NCBI RefSeq assembly: GCF_947179515.1
Contig: NC_067495.1
Location: 21,633,470 to 21,697,469 of the forward strand
DNA from: Apodemus sylvaticus
Taxonomy: Eukaryota > Chordata > Mammalia > Rodentia > Muridae
Reading direction: 5' to 3'
Length of the DNA stretch: 64,000 nucleotides
Within the stretch, counting starts at the first letter, position 1; every line of letters starts with the position of its first letter. Of the stretch, positions 1 to 11,451 are shown piece by piece. The position numbers and the translations under genes were made by a program. A model generated the notes under the pieces. The model was not told the origin of the DNA. It worked only from the letters and a program-made list of their open reading frames with translations, and did no database searches.

Positions 1-831
1 CTGGTCTGCACAGCAAATTTGAGGATGATCTGAGCTATACAAACTGTGTCTTTAAAAAGAAAACCAGCCAACCCACTACAGTGTACTTTCTGGCGATACT
101 AAATATAAATCTGTCCAACATGCAAAATCCATTCTCCCAAGTCCCATTTTTGTCACATGGTTCATAGAGAATTATTTGTCCTTTTGTTTCACTTTTGTAT
201 ACAGCATTGGTAGGTGTTAGTTTATCCAATTATCTTTAGATTGTGTTAAAATAAATTCATCAATTTATTTCTTTTAAAAACACATTTTCATATTTTTTGG
301 GCCAGGATTTCTTGAGGGCTGGACCATAAAAGTGGAACTTCAGAGTCAAAGGACAATTGTATATGTAATTTTGTGAAGTATCACTGTGTTTCCCTACTCA
401 AGGTGTCCCATTTTGCATTCCCATTATGATATATGTCAGTTTTAACATAGCCTCACTGGTGGGATGTCACATACACGAGTCCTGGCCATTCTGTGAGAAA
501 ACACTACAGACTATATCTATATCTGTCTCACTGGGAGGAACTGTTGACAGCTCTTAATTTTCAACCCTAATCCTCCCTCCTTTTTTCTTTTTAGTACTTT
601 CCTAGCTATTCTTGCTTGAACTTTACAAGCAACTTCTCTGGCTCCAGAAAGCAAACAAAACAAACAAACAAGCAAACAAAAAACGAAAACAAAACTAAAA
701 ATCAAAAAATACAAATAATGTTTTTGGACATTTCTTCTCTTGCCTATTTTGTTTTTGGTTTTTGTTTATTTGTTTGCATTAAAGGAGAAAATAAGTTAAG
801 GTAAGTACACATACACTAAAAGCAGTATTTT
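1..831. other. Upstream intergenic DNA, no gene seen
   Basis: AT-rich sequence with a CAAA-rich stretch at 650-720. I see no gene or recognised repeat; other repeat-free intergenic stretches with nothing assignable are 4373-5903, 8373-8604, 8766-10204 and 11452-12699. Confidence 0.6.
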
Positions 832-1000
832 TCACTTGGACATTGTGGTATGTACCTGTAATCCCAGTATTTTAGAGACTAAGAGTAGACTGGAATTCAT
901 TATGTAGTTCAGACTTATCTTAAACTCCCAGCTATTTTCCTGACTCATTCTCCCAAGTGTTGAGATTAGAGACCTGAATCACTCCACACAGCTTGAAGCA
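832..1000 (+). mobile_element. Degenerate B1-related SINE
   Basis: The stretch GGTATGTACCTGTAATCCCAG onward resembles an old monomeric B1, strongly mutated. Confidence 0.45.
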
Positions 1001-1194
1001 AATGTTTTGAGTCTGCTTTCTAATGGTATAATATATGCCGTGATGCCTAGTGACTTATAAGAACATAGATTTATTTCATTAATTGCTCTGGAAGCCAATA
1101 ATGCCTGCCATACAAATGGTGACAGTGCAAATGAATGCAGTGGCTTCACAAAGCCAAAGCAGCCCTAATGAGAAATAATCAAGACTGTTATACC

Positions 1195-1362
1195 TGCCAG
1201 TCTCTGGTGGCACCTTCAATTCCAGCACCTGGGAGGCAGAGACAGGTAGATCTAAGTGAGCTTAAGGCCAGCCTGGTTTACAGAGTTTATTCGAGGATAC
1301 CCGGGGCGAAACAGAAATACCCTGTCTTAAAAAACAAACAAACAAACATACAAACAAAAACA
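1195..1362 (+). mobile_element. B1 SINE
   Basis: A diverged B1 is recognised by CAATTCCAGCACCTGGGAGG and AGGCCAGCCTGGTTTACAGA, ending in an AAAC-rich tail. Confidence 0.8.
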
Positions 1363-1816
1363 CTTATTACCTGCTACAAGTAAGGAGAATACAGACATCC
1401 CCCTCTCAAGCAATGCCCCCCTTGAACAAAAGAAACATGAAGCAAAGTACCTATTGTAGGAATTCACCCTGGAAGACACAGGTTTACTTAAAGGTTAATA
1501 ACAGCATCAGTTCAATTTCTGGTAGGTACCTTGTGCTGCATCATGATAACATGGTGAAAATGAATATAGGCAAGCAGCAACATGTGGAATAGACTAAACA
1601 TGGGGGGTGTAGTTAAACACTACAACTATTAATAATCTGCTCCCTTGAGAAAGGCACTAATGTATCTTAGCAACTAATCACTTTATAAGGATTCCACATC
1701 CCAATACATGCACAAATCAACCAAATTTCAAACATATTTTGAAAACTATAATTGCATCCAAACCAAAATAGCTAGGGTTTCCCCATTTAATTAAGATATT
1801 ATTGTGGGGCTAAATA

Positions 1817-1817
<1 letters not shown>

Positions 1818-1866
<49 letters not shown>
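1818..1866 (+). repeat. (CA)n microsatellite
   Basis: An almost pure CA tract of about 45 bp. Confidence 0.97.
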
Positions 1867-1868
<2 letters not shown>

Positions 1869-1994
1869 AAAACCAAAGAGCATGTTCACATATATGTATT
1901 AAAACCCAATTGATATTCTTTTGAGTGCTTTTACATTTCTTTTAATTTTTAAAAGTTAAGTTATGTTTACAAGAATTTTGTGAAAGTCTGTATA

Positions 1995-2157
1995 CCACAT
2001 TCATGTGATACCCACAAAGGCTAGAAGAGGTCCTCAGCACCCTGGGACTGGATTTTCAGGTGACTGTGAGACATGACATAGATGCTGGGAATCAAATCTC
2101 AGTCTCTTAGAAGAGCAGTTGATACTCATAACCTTTGAGCAATTTTTCTAGCCCTCT
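1995..2157 (-). mobile_element. B3 SINE, antisense
   Basis: Reverse-complement B3 features are present, including AGAAGAGGTCCTCAGCACCC, GATGCTGGGAATCAAATCTC and a degraded box-A end near GCAATTTTTCTAGCCC. Confidence 0.7.
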
Positions 2158-2487
2158 TGGGTGCTTTTAGGTAAGCATTTCTGGGGACCAAACCATGGGC
2201 CATCACAGGAGCTAGGTATGTAGGATACTGAGTTCAGTTCTTTCTTGAGTATTTTTAAAATGAATAGGTTGAATTTCCTTCACATTATTCTTCTCCATCT
2301 ACTGAGATAGACATCCAATTTTTGTTTTTAGTCCTCTAAACATTCATTATGCTAGTGGATCCCCTAGTAGAGAATTACTCTTGCTTTTGTAAATAATAAA
2401 CAACAGAAGAGAATGAGTGTATTTTGATGTACTTTGAAGCTGGTTTGTTATCAGTGATTATTTTTGTATTAAAACAGTAATTTTGTT

Positions 2488-2605
2488 TGAGACATAGTCT
2501 CTTTCAAGTAGTCCTGATTGGTCTGCAACTTGCCATGTAGAGCAGGCAAGCCTCAAATTTGCAGCAATCTTCCTGTTTCTTCTTTCCACATTCTGAGATG
2601 TCATG
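2488..2605 (-). mobile_element. Degenerate B1 SINE, antisense
   Basis: The segment GAGACATAGTCTCTTTCAAG to CATTCTGAGATG follows the order of a reverse-complement B1 at low identity. Confidence 0.4.
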
Positions 2606-2614
2606 TATGCAATA

Positions 2615-2662
2615 TTGCAAATAAAAAATTAATGAAATTTGCAAATAAAAAATTAATGAAAT
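2615..2662 (+). repeat. Perfect 24-bp tandem duplication
   Basis: The 24-bp AT-rich unit starting TTGCAAATAAAAAATTAATG is present twice in direct tandem without mismatch (2615-2638 and 2639-2662). Confidence 0.95.
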
Positions 2663-2942
2663 CTTTGCCAAGTGAAGTGTTAATGTCCTATTCTATAAAA
2701 CAAATGATGGAGTATTCTCTATGAGTGTCTGTGTGTCTTTCTCTCTCTCTCTCTGTCTTTCTGATTACAATTATGAACATACCTATTTTATAGACTGCTT
2801 ATAGTTTATATATGTTGGGAAAACACTCTACCACTCTAAGGTATATCTCTAGCCCCACATTTTTTTTGTTTTTATTTTTGTTTTTGTTGTCTTGGTTTGG
2901 GGAATAAGTTTGGAGGAATTCTTCTATGAAGCTATCTAAATC

Positions 2943-4016
2943 TGGTAAGTTGATACTAGCCAAAAAGTATAGAACACCCAGGATACAACTCACGGACCAT
3001 AAGAAGTTTAAAAAGGCCCAAGTGAGGATGCTTCAATCCTACTTGGAAGGCAGAACAAAATAACCATGGGGTGCAGAGAAAGGGAGGGAACTGGGTGGGA
3101 GAGGGGGGCACAGTAAAGGGGGGCAGGATTAGGTATGACAAAGAGACAGGAGAGAAGCCCAGAGGGTAATGAGAATGAATGGAAATATGCAGCTGCTGGG
3201 AGTGGGGGTGAGGGGCCTTCCAGAATGTCCCAGAGATTGGGGTGTAAGAGGCTCCCAGGACTCAATGGGAATGATTTTAGCAAAAATGCCCAACAGTGGG
3301 GAGAAGGAACCTGAAGAGACTACCTCTAGTAGATAGACAGGGCCCCCAGTGAAGAGATGGGGTCACCAAACCACCTTCAAAAATTTTGACCCAGAATTGT
3401 TCCTGTCTAACGATAGTGCAGTGACAAAAGATGGAGCAAAGATAGAAGAAAAGGGCCATCCAGTGAAGCAACCAACTTGGGATCCAACCCATGGACAGAC
3501 ACTAATCCCTGAGACTATTACTGATGCCATGTTGTACTTGCAGACAGGAGCCTAGCGTGGCTGTCTTCTGAGAGGCTCTACTAGCAGCTGACTGAGACAG
3601 GCGGATAATTACAGCCAACCATTGGACTGCCGTCATGGATCCCTCATGGAAGCGTTAGGGGAAAGATTGAAGGAGTTGAAGGGGATGGCAACCCCATAAG
3701 AAAACCAACAGTCCAATTAACCCAGACCCCTGGGAGCTTCCAGAGACTAAGCTAAGAACTTAAGTGAGCTAGTCCTTGCCCCAATCCCCCCCCCCCTCTC
3801 TATACATATCAGAGAACTGCTTTGTCTGGCCTCAGTGGGAGAGAATATGCCTAATCCTTTAAAGACTTGATGCTCCAGGGAAGGGGGATGCCTAGGATGG
3901 GGTGGTGGGATGGAAAGCACCCTCTCAGAGGCAAAAGGAAGTGGGGATGGGGGCAAAATTTGGAATGTAAAAAATATAATAATTAATTAAAAAATAAATG
4001 AGACTAATAGGAAAAT
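2943..4016 (+). mobile_element. Lx-family L1 3' UTR
   Basis: The block begins at the end of ORF2 (a degenerate GTAAGTTGATACTAGCC) and runs through the long Lx-type 3' UTR: a GGGAGGGA-rich tract, an AACAGTGGGGAGA stretch, GACAGGAGCCTAGCGTGGC and a terminal A/T-rich tail. I recognise this order from the murine Lx LINE families. It is diverged and not coding. The small ORFs inside it are chance readings of the purine-rich 3' UTR. Confidence 0.85.
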
Positions 4017-4022
4017 GCAAAA

Positions 4023-4372
4023 AAAAAAGGATTTGGCTTGTACATAAGTCTGTGATGAATTTTCTTGATAGATGATTAATATGGGCAGCTGAACCTACTT
4101 TGGGAGGTGACAACCTCCTTTTGAAGAGGCTGTCCTGGGGTTTATAAGAAAGCAGGCAGAGCAAGCCATAGGAAACAAGCAGGCCAGTAACCAATATTCC
4201 TCCATGGTCTCTGCTTCATTTGCTGCCTAAGGTTTTTACTTTGCATTCCTGGTATGATTTCCTTTGATAATAGATTATAATATGGAAGTGTAAGCCAAAT
4301 AAACCCTTTCTCCACAAGTTATTTTCAGTCATGATGTTTATCACAGTAATAGAAACCTAGCCAAGACACAGG
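4023..4372 (+). mobile_element. Rodent interspersed repeat (TATAAGAAAGCAGGC family), class not assigned
   Basis: The order TTGATAGATGATTAATATGGG, TTATAAGAAAGCAGGCAGAGC, CCTCCATGGTCTCTGC and GTAAGCCAAATAAACCC is a widespread mouse repeat that I recognise by sequence but cannot confidently place in a class. Related copies are at 7680-8057, 17130-17255 and 24862-25185. Confidence 0.65.
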
Positions 4373-5903
4373 CAGGGCAAACTCTCCATAGCTCCAGAAC
4401 CCTTAATTTAATCACATCTGTATACTTTCTTTCCAGTGTAAGCCTGCATCTTCAGAGGTCCTGCAGACACAGAATTGGACACCTAAGAGGCGGTGGGAAT
4501 TTCCCAATATAGTGCAAAAGCACCCCATATGAAGGGGGTGTTTCTGAGATCTTATATGGATGTCCACTTGCAGACAGTTGTCCCTTTGCTTTGGAACCAA
4601 TTGTCAGGTATTGTTATGTCTTCTTGAAGTGTAGTCTGGATGCCCCAAAGGTAGAAACTACCCATTTTGTGGCATTTGGAAGCACCATGCCTGAGTTCCA
4701 CGCCTAGAGGAACATAGCTCTCTGGAATCAGTACCTTTCATCATTCACACCAACAGACTTTCTGGCTAGATTGCTTTTCCTGCCCTGAAATTACAGGCAG
4801 TATGCCAAGGGTAATAAACAAAAATTGTTTTACTTCGGTGGAATTCATTTACTAGAAATACTTGATTGCATGAATAGGATTATCTGTGATGATGAAACTG
4901 TTCTATATCCCTACTAAAATATCACAGTTACTGGATCACATGTGACCCTTAAGCACTTAACATGTAGCTACTATAAATAAGGGACTGAATCTTAACTTAA
5001 ATTTTAAGATAATCCTTTTGTAAGTAGCCATTGTGGGTGGCCAGCATCCTTGGCCAGTATAATTCAGAAAAAAAAAAAATCCTATTTCTACTTTAAAATG
5101 CTGAGTCAAGAAACATTTTCTCTAAGGCCAGGTCCAAGGTAAAAATAGATACTCCTTACTTAAGGAAAATAAAACCTTAATTCTCTCATTTAGCTAAATT
5201 GACATAGTGTTGAAGCACCATATATATCCTTAATCTCAGAGAAGCTTCTCTTTCCAGTGAACTTTGTTGAATGGAGTGACATACGGTTGCACAGGGCACT
5301 AAATGACAGTGGGGTTCTCAGCCCTAAAGAAGACATTTCTAACATTTCTTCCAAACTCAGGGAACCCTGTGGGAAAGGGGAGTGGAAAACAGGTAAAAAT
5401 CTGAAGATAGGAGAAGGAATGTAAAATGCTACTTTCTGGTGCAATACACGGTTGTTCTAAGCACAAACAGTCAACAACTGTGCAGTACTTACTCTCCTGG
5501 GTCTGCACAAAAATGGGTACATCAACAGTCTGGCACAGAGGGAGGGAGTGCTCAGAGGGCTCTGTCCCTCACTGCTGAAATACTTCTTATGGATAATATT
5601 AAGAACTAAAGAAAAGTATAAAGAACTAAATAAAAACCCAATTACTTCTATGACCCCTATGCAATGGGGGTGGTGTGTAACAATGGTCATTGTATCAATT
5701 CCGAATTCGTCATTCAGTAATCTGAAGTTGGCCATGGTCTGACTGGCCTCCAGTGAGTAGTCTCAATCCAATGGTCACAGATTGCCCTGGTTAAACTAAA
5801 TGGGTCACAAAACCCATTTTTTGATCATTTTGAGCTGGGCTGTTTGCCACTGATAGACACACCATGATACATATGCCAATTAGAGAAGACCACCTTCTGA
5901 TCC

Positions 5904-6112
5904 AGGTTTGGTGATACATACCTAACTTCCCAACTGAGACAAGTGTACTAACAGTTTAAGGCAAGTTTGGGCTACACAGTGACTTCAAGGCTAACCTGGG
6001 TAACTAAGGGAGATTGTTTAAAAGCAAAACATCATGAAGAGGGCTCAAGTTGAAGCTCAGTGTTAAAACATTGGTGTATCATGTGCATACCCCCAGGTTC
6101 AACCTGGGGGAG
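5904..6112 (+). mobile_element. Old B1/ID-type (B4-like) SINE
   Basis: A degraded B1-like half (AAGGCAAGTTTGGGCTACAC) is followed by an ID-like segment (AGTTGAAGCTCAGTG, CCCAGGTTCAACCTGGG). Confidence 0.45.
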
Positions 6113-6591
6113 AAGGGAGGGAGGCAGAAGAGAGTGGGGAGTAGAGACTGACTAGAGAGTTGCCTTAGCACAATCTGAGTTTCCTGGCAGTTGAATAGTA
6201 AAAGGAGATACTATCATCCTTGGAGTTCTAAATGTAGAGTTTCGAGGGTGTGGTGGTGGGGTGGAGCAAGAATTCTCTTACTCTCACAATTTATGCAGGC
6301 TATTGTCTCTAGCAGCCTAGAAAGGACAATGACCTTGATAGTAATTCCATTGCAGAATTGAGTGTTGAAGGCTGTAGTTTACCACATCCATAAGGGCATT
6401 CCCACTACCTAGATAACTAAGTAACATGGTCCAAGTGTACAGTTTTCAGATGTCTGATGTGGCCTATGAACACAGTTCAGAATGCCTGAAAAGGACCGGA
6501 TTGCATAGTCTTACATATAACACCATTATCTTATTCTCCAAAATCTTTTAAGATGCTGATTACACGCATAGTAACAAACTAGGTGGGAAAA

Positions 6592-6624
6592 ATTCATTCA
6601 TTCATTCATTCATTCATTCATTCA
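6592..6624 (+). repeat. (ATTC)n microsatellite
   Basis: Eight uninterrupted ATTC-type tetranucleotide repeats. Confidence 0.97.
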
Positions 6625-6836
6625 AGACAATGGACCCAGGTGTAAAATACTCAGGATACAAAGTCAAGTGGAATAGGCTTTTGAAAGACTCACCATTCTC
6701 TGAATAACTTACTAGATAGGTACTCAGTGCTAAAATTTGGAGGCAAGTGAGCCAGTTGCCTTGGGTGCAAGGTTTAAGAGCATCACAAAAGGTATTTACA
6801 AAGATTGATGTATTTAATAATATAAAAATTAATGCA

Positions 6837-7055
6837 AGGGGCTGGAGAGATGGCTCAGCAGCAGTTAAGAGTACAGATTACTCTTCCAAAAGTCCTGGTT
6901 TTGATTCCTAGCAACCACATGGTCAGTACACAACAATCTATAACTCCAGTTCTAAGGGATCCAATGCTGTCTTTTGGTCTCTGCAGGTACTAGGTATACA
7001 AGTCATATTCAAACATACTTGCAAGCACAATGCTCATACCCTTACATAATAAATA
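6837..7055 (+). mobile_element. B3 SINE
   Basis: The RNA-polymerase III type head GGGGCTGGAGAGATGGCTCAG and the downstream AACTCCAGTTCTAAGGGATC identify a B3/B2 family element. Confidence 0.8.
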
Positions 7056-7099
7056 GAAGTTCCAAGTTCAGAAAACCTCAAATTTTAAAATGTGCTGTT

Positions 7100-7312
7100 T
7101 GAGACCAGAAAGGTGATTCTATATTTAAGTACACTTGTTCCCACAGAGGAGCTGGGTTTGATTCCCAGGACCCACATGGTGGCTCACAATTGTAGTGGTG
7201 CACAATTGTCTATAAACTCCAATCCCAGAAGATCCAACACCTTCTTCTGATCTCTGAGCGCAACATGTATGCATGTAGTGCTCACACATTAAAATACATA
7301 GGATGAACTAAA
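7100..7312 (+). mobile_element. B3 SINE
   Basis: TTGATTCCCAGGACCCACAT and CTCCAATCCCAGAAGATCC identify a diverged B3 that lies immediately after another one. Confidence 0.7.
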
Positions 7313-7483
7313 AAAAATCTAAAAAATGTATAGTTGTTTGAGGAGCCTGAATTATTGTTCAAGGGTAGCAGTGGTTTCCAGTTAGCTATGGGTACATGTC
7401 TGATGTCGCCCCCTAAAGATGGGTATATACTGTTCAACAATGGCATGCAAATAAATTAAGTATGCCCCCCCCTTTTCTCTCCC

Positions 7484-7485
<2 letters not shown>

Positions 7486-7521
<36 letters not shown>
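7486..7521 (+). repeat. (TG)n microsatellite
   Basis: An uninterrupted TG tract of about 36 bp. Confidence 0.97.
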
Positions 7522-7523
<2 letters not shown>

Positions 7524-7679
7524 CTCAACAACTTTAACTTAGTCGGAAATATGGGTGATTATTATACATAGGTGCATACATTTCCCCTCACTTTTCCCAT
7601 ACAAAAAGGGGGTGGGCACTGCTTTCTCTTTCTAAATGGCTCACTTAAGTCTTACCTCACCTCACCTCTAATGGTGGTG

Positions 7680-8057
7680 CCATAGTTAGGGTTACTATTG
7701 CTCTGATGAAACAGTACCATGACCAAAGCAACTTGGGGAGGAAAGTGTTTACACTTCAGCATCATTTTTCATTATTGAATAAAGTCAGGACAGGAACTCA
7801 AGCAAGACAGGAACCTGGAGGAAGGAGCATATGCAGAGGCCGTAGAGGGGTGGCTGCTTACTGGGCTTTCTCCTTATGGTTCGCCCAGCCTGATTTCTTA
7901 TAGAATCCAGGACCACCAGCACTATCCACAACAGCCTGGGCCCTCCCCCAGTGATCACTAATTAAGAAAATACCTTGTAGCTGGACCTTAAGGAGGCATT
8001 TTTCTCTATTGATGTTCCTTCCTTTCAGATAACTCTACCTTGTGTCAAATTGGCAAA
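7680..8057 (-). mobile_element. Rodent interspersed repeat (TATAAGAAAGCAGGC family), antisense
   Basis: This is the inverse orientation of the family at 4023 and 24862, recognised by CCATGACCAAAGCAACTTGG, TCTTATAGAATCCAGGACCA and TTGTGTCAAATTGGC. It is fairly complete. Confidence 0.7.
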
Positions 8058-8146
8058 AAAGAGCCAGCACAGGTAGATTCTATAACATGGACCCTATTTG
8101 CAGAAGGGAAAAGCAAGGTTTATGCAGATTTGAAAAAAATAGCATA

Positions 8147-8372
8147 GATAGGACTGAAGCTGTAGCTCAATTAGTAAAGTGCTTTCTTAGCATACACAAA
8201 ACCCTGGGTTTGATTCTTAACATTGCACAGACTGGGTATGGTGGTGCATATCTGCAATCCCAGCCTCTAGGAGAGGGCAGTAAAAGAATCAGAAGCTCAA
8301 GATACTCAGAATCAGAAGTTCTCAGTTACATAAGTTTGAGAACTGTCTGGAATACATGAGATTGTCTCAAGC
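8147..8372 (+). mobile_element. B4 SINE (ID plus B1 composite)
   Basis: An ID-like head (GCTGTAGCTCAATTAGTAAAG, CCCTGGGTTTGATTC) is followed by a B1-like part (TATGGTGGTGCATATCTGCA) ending GAGATTGTCTCAA. Confidence 0.7.
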
Positions 8373-8604
8373 ATATCATAGATGTCATATTGTAATGTGT
8401 TTATAATAAATTAAGATATTATGTTAGGTGTATTAAGCTTTGGTTGAAAATATTTTATTTACTTTATATATTATTTTACTGATTTCCATCGAAATAATTG
8501 GTCCCTCCCAGGACCCTCTCCCATCCTTCTATTTTTAGCTTTTATTTTTAACATTTGTTTATATTTTTAATCATGCATATATGTGTGGGTATGGGTACAT
8601 GTGA

Positions 8605-8765
8605 GTATAGATACTTGCAAAGTTCAAAAGAAGGTCTCTAATCATCTAGAGCTAGAGTTATAGTCAGTTTCAATGCACCAGATGTAGATGCTGGAAACCA
8701 AATTGGGGTCCTCTCCAAGGACGGCAAGCGCTCTTATCCACTGATGCATTTCACTAGACTTTTGG
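8605..8765 (-). mobile_element. B3 SINE, antisense
   Basis: Reverse-complement B3 features include AGAGCTAGAGTTATAGTCAG and GGGGTCCTCTCCAAGGACGG. Confidence 0.6.
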
Positions 8766-10204
8766 CTGAAGGTATTTGAGCAGAATTGGTATAACTTGGT
8801 ATGGCCTAGAGATAATGGTGAATGTTGATCTTTTCCCTGAGAGAAAGATCCAGCTCTTCCTGTTCTCCAAGAGCTATAGAACTGATGGAACAAGTGATTT
8901 GAATCTAATGTGGTGCATGCCGTACTGGGATCTTGGGAGCTGTAGGTTTAATGAGGAAAAGAAGAGATAGTCCGGGATGTCATCTAGAGGAGAAGAAGAG
9001 ACCATGACTCCATGTCTGACCACACAGTGCTCTAGATTGGAGAGCAAGAAGCAATGTTAAAGCTGTCTCCTGTCTATCCTGCAAGATAAGGACGTAGCAT
9101 TTTCCCCAATGCTATTGCTGGTAATCCTTAGCCACAAGCATCAAAGGACACCCTGGAGATGAATGTGTTCAGTACATTGAATATTTGACACATGAAAGTG
9201 AGAGTGTTTAAGACATGTATGTTTAAATCATATTTAATGCATTCCAATACTCTTAAAACCAGTCTCTCTGGGCCAGGCATTAGGTTCTCCTCCCTAGAGA
9301 TATAATTACCAATTTCTTGGGGTTCTTTCAGAGATGGTGTATGTGCCGATTTATAGTTATTCTTTCCTTATGCACAAGTAAGGTGCTTCATTGTATAGCA
9401 GAACCTCTAGCACATTTTCAAGTGGGGGGAATGCTTCAGAATGGTTGACGCATGAAATCATATTTTATAAGTCATTCTAAGCCAGAGGCCCACTGCTTCA
9501 GCATTATTAATATTTGAGGCTATATCATTCATGGATAAGCATTCACTGACAAGTCATGAGAGCATTTCTTCACATTGTATCCTGTCCTCCAGTGTCTCAT
9601 AGCTCCGGGCACTGGATACTAGGAATATACTGCTTGTCCCTATAATGCCTAGGTAGGGCAGATGAAAATGTCCCCAGGGAAAAAGGAAAAACATCATTCC
9701 CATTAATATCCAGTGTTTTAGTTGTGCAAAATGGCTCACAATACTTGAGAGGCAACCTGAGCTATAGAGTGAGATTGCCTCAAAACAAGACAAAACAAAA
9801 CAAAGCACCCCCAACTGAACAACAATCCTGTAGTAGTGTGAATCTTGGGCATGTTTCTGGAAAAAGAAAATATAATGAAGAGGGGAGAAAGTTTAAGAAG
9901 TACCATGTTATGGAATTGCAAAATATGTGAAGACAACAAAAGGAATTGGGATCTAGAAATTAGAGCTTAATGGTGCTTCCACATGTAATGAAGAAGGGTT
10001 ACCAGAAAGAAAATTTGCCCTCAATTCCAGTGTCTTACAAGTAGGACTCCAGAGAAGGGCTGTGATTGTTCCCTTCAAGCTTAGTACTTAGGACTGGAGA
10101 CTCTTCTAATAAGAACTGTGCATCAAAAGTAGCTACAAGTATGTATTCTACACATTTTTTTCATGTTATAAAACTGTGTCACTGTGGAGAAATTACTGTG
10201 TAGC

Positions 10205-10223
10205 AGGAGGAGGAGGAGGAGAG

Positions 10224-10255
<32 letters not shown>

Positions 10256-10310
10256 AGAAGAAGAAGAAGAAGAAGAAGAAGAAGAAGAAGAAGAAGAAGA
10301 AGAAGAAGAA
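10205..10310 (+). repeat. (GAA/GGA)n purine tract
   Basis: About 105 bp of pure purine on the plus strand, starting with GGA and continuing as GAA/AAG repeats. It reads as poly-glutamate in one frame, which is a composition artefact. Confidence 0.97.
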
Positions 10311-10711
10311 TTAAATACTCCTAATCTTATTCAACAGTTGCCACATTTTATAATTTGGTGAATTTGGTTTTTAATTATTTTTGATGTTCATATATAAAAG
10401 TTTGTGTAGCTAGACACAATTATCTTACTTCCACATACAACAGATAAATCACTTGGTATAAGTTTTGGAGCCTGATTGTGTTCCATTTAACCTACTATGA
10501 ATGTGTTTTTTTCCAAGTATCTACCATCATAGTAATTTTTATTCTGCTTTGGTATAGTTGAAAAGTCTATGGCTCCATTTGAGGTCTGTTATGTGTGCTT
10601 TCAATTAAGCAATTTTAGGTCTATTGCAGTGTGTGTGTGTGCGTGTGTAAAAGACAGACAGGCAGCATGTGTGTGCTTTCTTTCCTTTTGTTTGTTTGTT
10701 TGTCTGTTTTT

Positions 10712-10857
10712 CAAGATAGGGTTTTTCTGTGTAGCCCTGTCTGTCCAGGAACTCACTCTGTAAACCAGGTTGTCCTTGAAATCACAGAGGTCCACATGCC
10801 TCTCTGCCTCCTGTGTGCTGGAGTGCTGGGATTAAAGGTGTGTGCCACCATTCCTGG
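10712..10857 (-). mobile_element. B1 SINE, antisense
   Basis: A reverse-complement B1 is clear from AGGGTTTTTCTGTGTAGCCC to GGATTAAAGGTGTGTGCCAC, with a TTTG-rich tail on the left. The 21-bp near-duplicate TGTGTGCTTTCAATTAAGCAA at 10592 and 10866 brackets the B1 together with the adjacent TG tract. Confidence 0.88.
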
Positions 10858-10944
10858 TGTGTGTCTGTGTGCTTTCAATTGAGCGATCACCTTGAAAAGG
10901 AGAAGGTGAAACTAATCTTTAAAAAAAACAAAAACAAAAACAAA

Positions 10945-11451
10945 AAAACCCTGTCCCCGGACGAGGAAGGTGTTGGTATTTAAGTCATTTCGGCTAAGCT
11001 GAGCACAGGAGGACTGTGGGCGGCAGGGTCAGTTACATACTGCTGGCAGCAGAGTGAGTTAAGTCCTCCACCCCCACCCCCACCCCACCCCACCCCTCAC
11101 CCCGGGAAACTATGACCAGGGAGCACTAGCCACTGGATGTGGGGTGTCTTGTATTGCAGGAAAAAAAAAAAGGTTCTCCAGACACCTTTCCACCGGGGAT
11201 AGAAGGCCAGCCACATTGCAAAGGCTATCTTCCAGAGAGCTGACCGGTAGGGCAGCGCTGGGCTGAGTGGCTGAGCTGAACACGTGATACTGCCAGACTG
11301 CCTCCTGGGCCCTCTGTGAGCCTAGGGCTGAAATCGACATTTGCCTCTGGCAGGAAAATGAACTTGTCAGTTTCAGTGTGCTTCAGACCCTCGACCCAAA
11401 GGAGCCAGGAATTGCAGTAGCAAGTTACCTCTGAATCTCAGAGCTATAAAG
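10945..11451 (+). promoter_or_regulatory. Possible alternative 5' exon or promoter-proximal region
   Basis: This repeat-poor stretch is GC-richer than its flanks and contains the C-rich tract at 11066-11104, an E-box-like ACACGTGAT near 11281, and a good splice donor AAAG|GTAAGT at 11451-11452. It lies 1.3 kb upstream of the stronger CRE-bearing candidate. It could be an alternative Clcn4 first exon or an upstream regulatory element. No protein signature is present; the call rests on composition, location and the donor only. Confidence 0.25.
11066..11104 (+). repeat. (CCCCA)n C-rich tract
   Basis: A run of CCCCA/CCCCAC units within the GC-richer region upstream of the candidate promoter; several C runs could form an i-motif/G-quadruplex pair. 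Confidence 0.9.

Noticed and set aside
10176..10361. ORF with a long glutamate run
   Set aside because: Direct translation of the GAA/GGA microsatellite.
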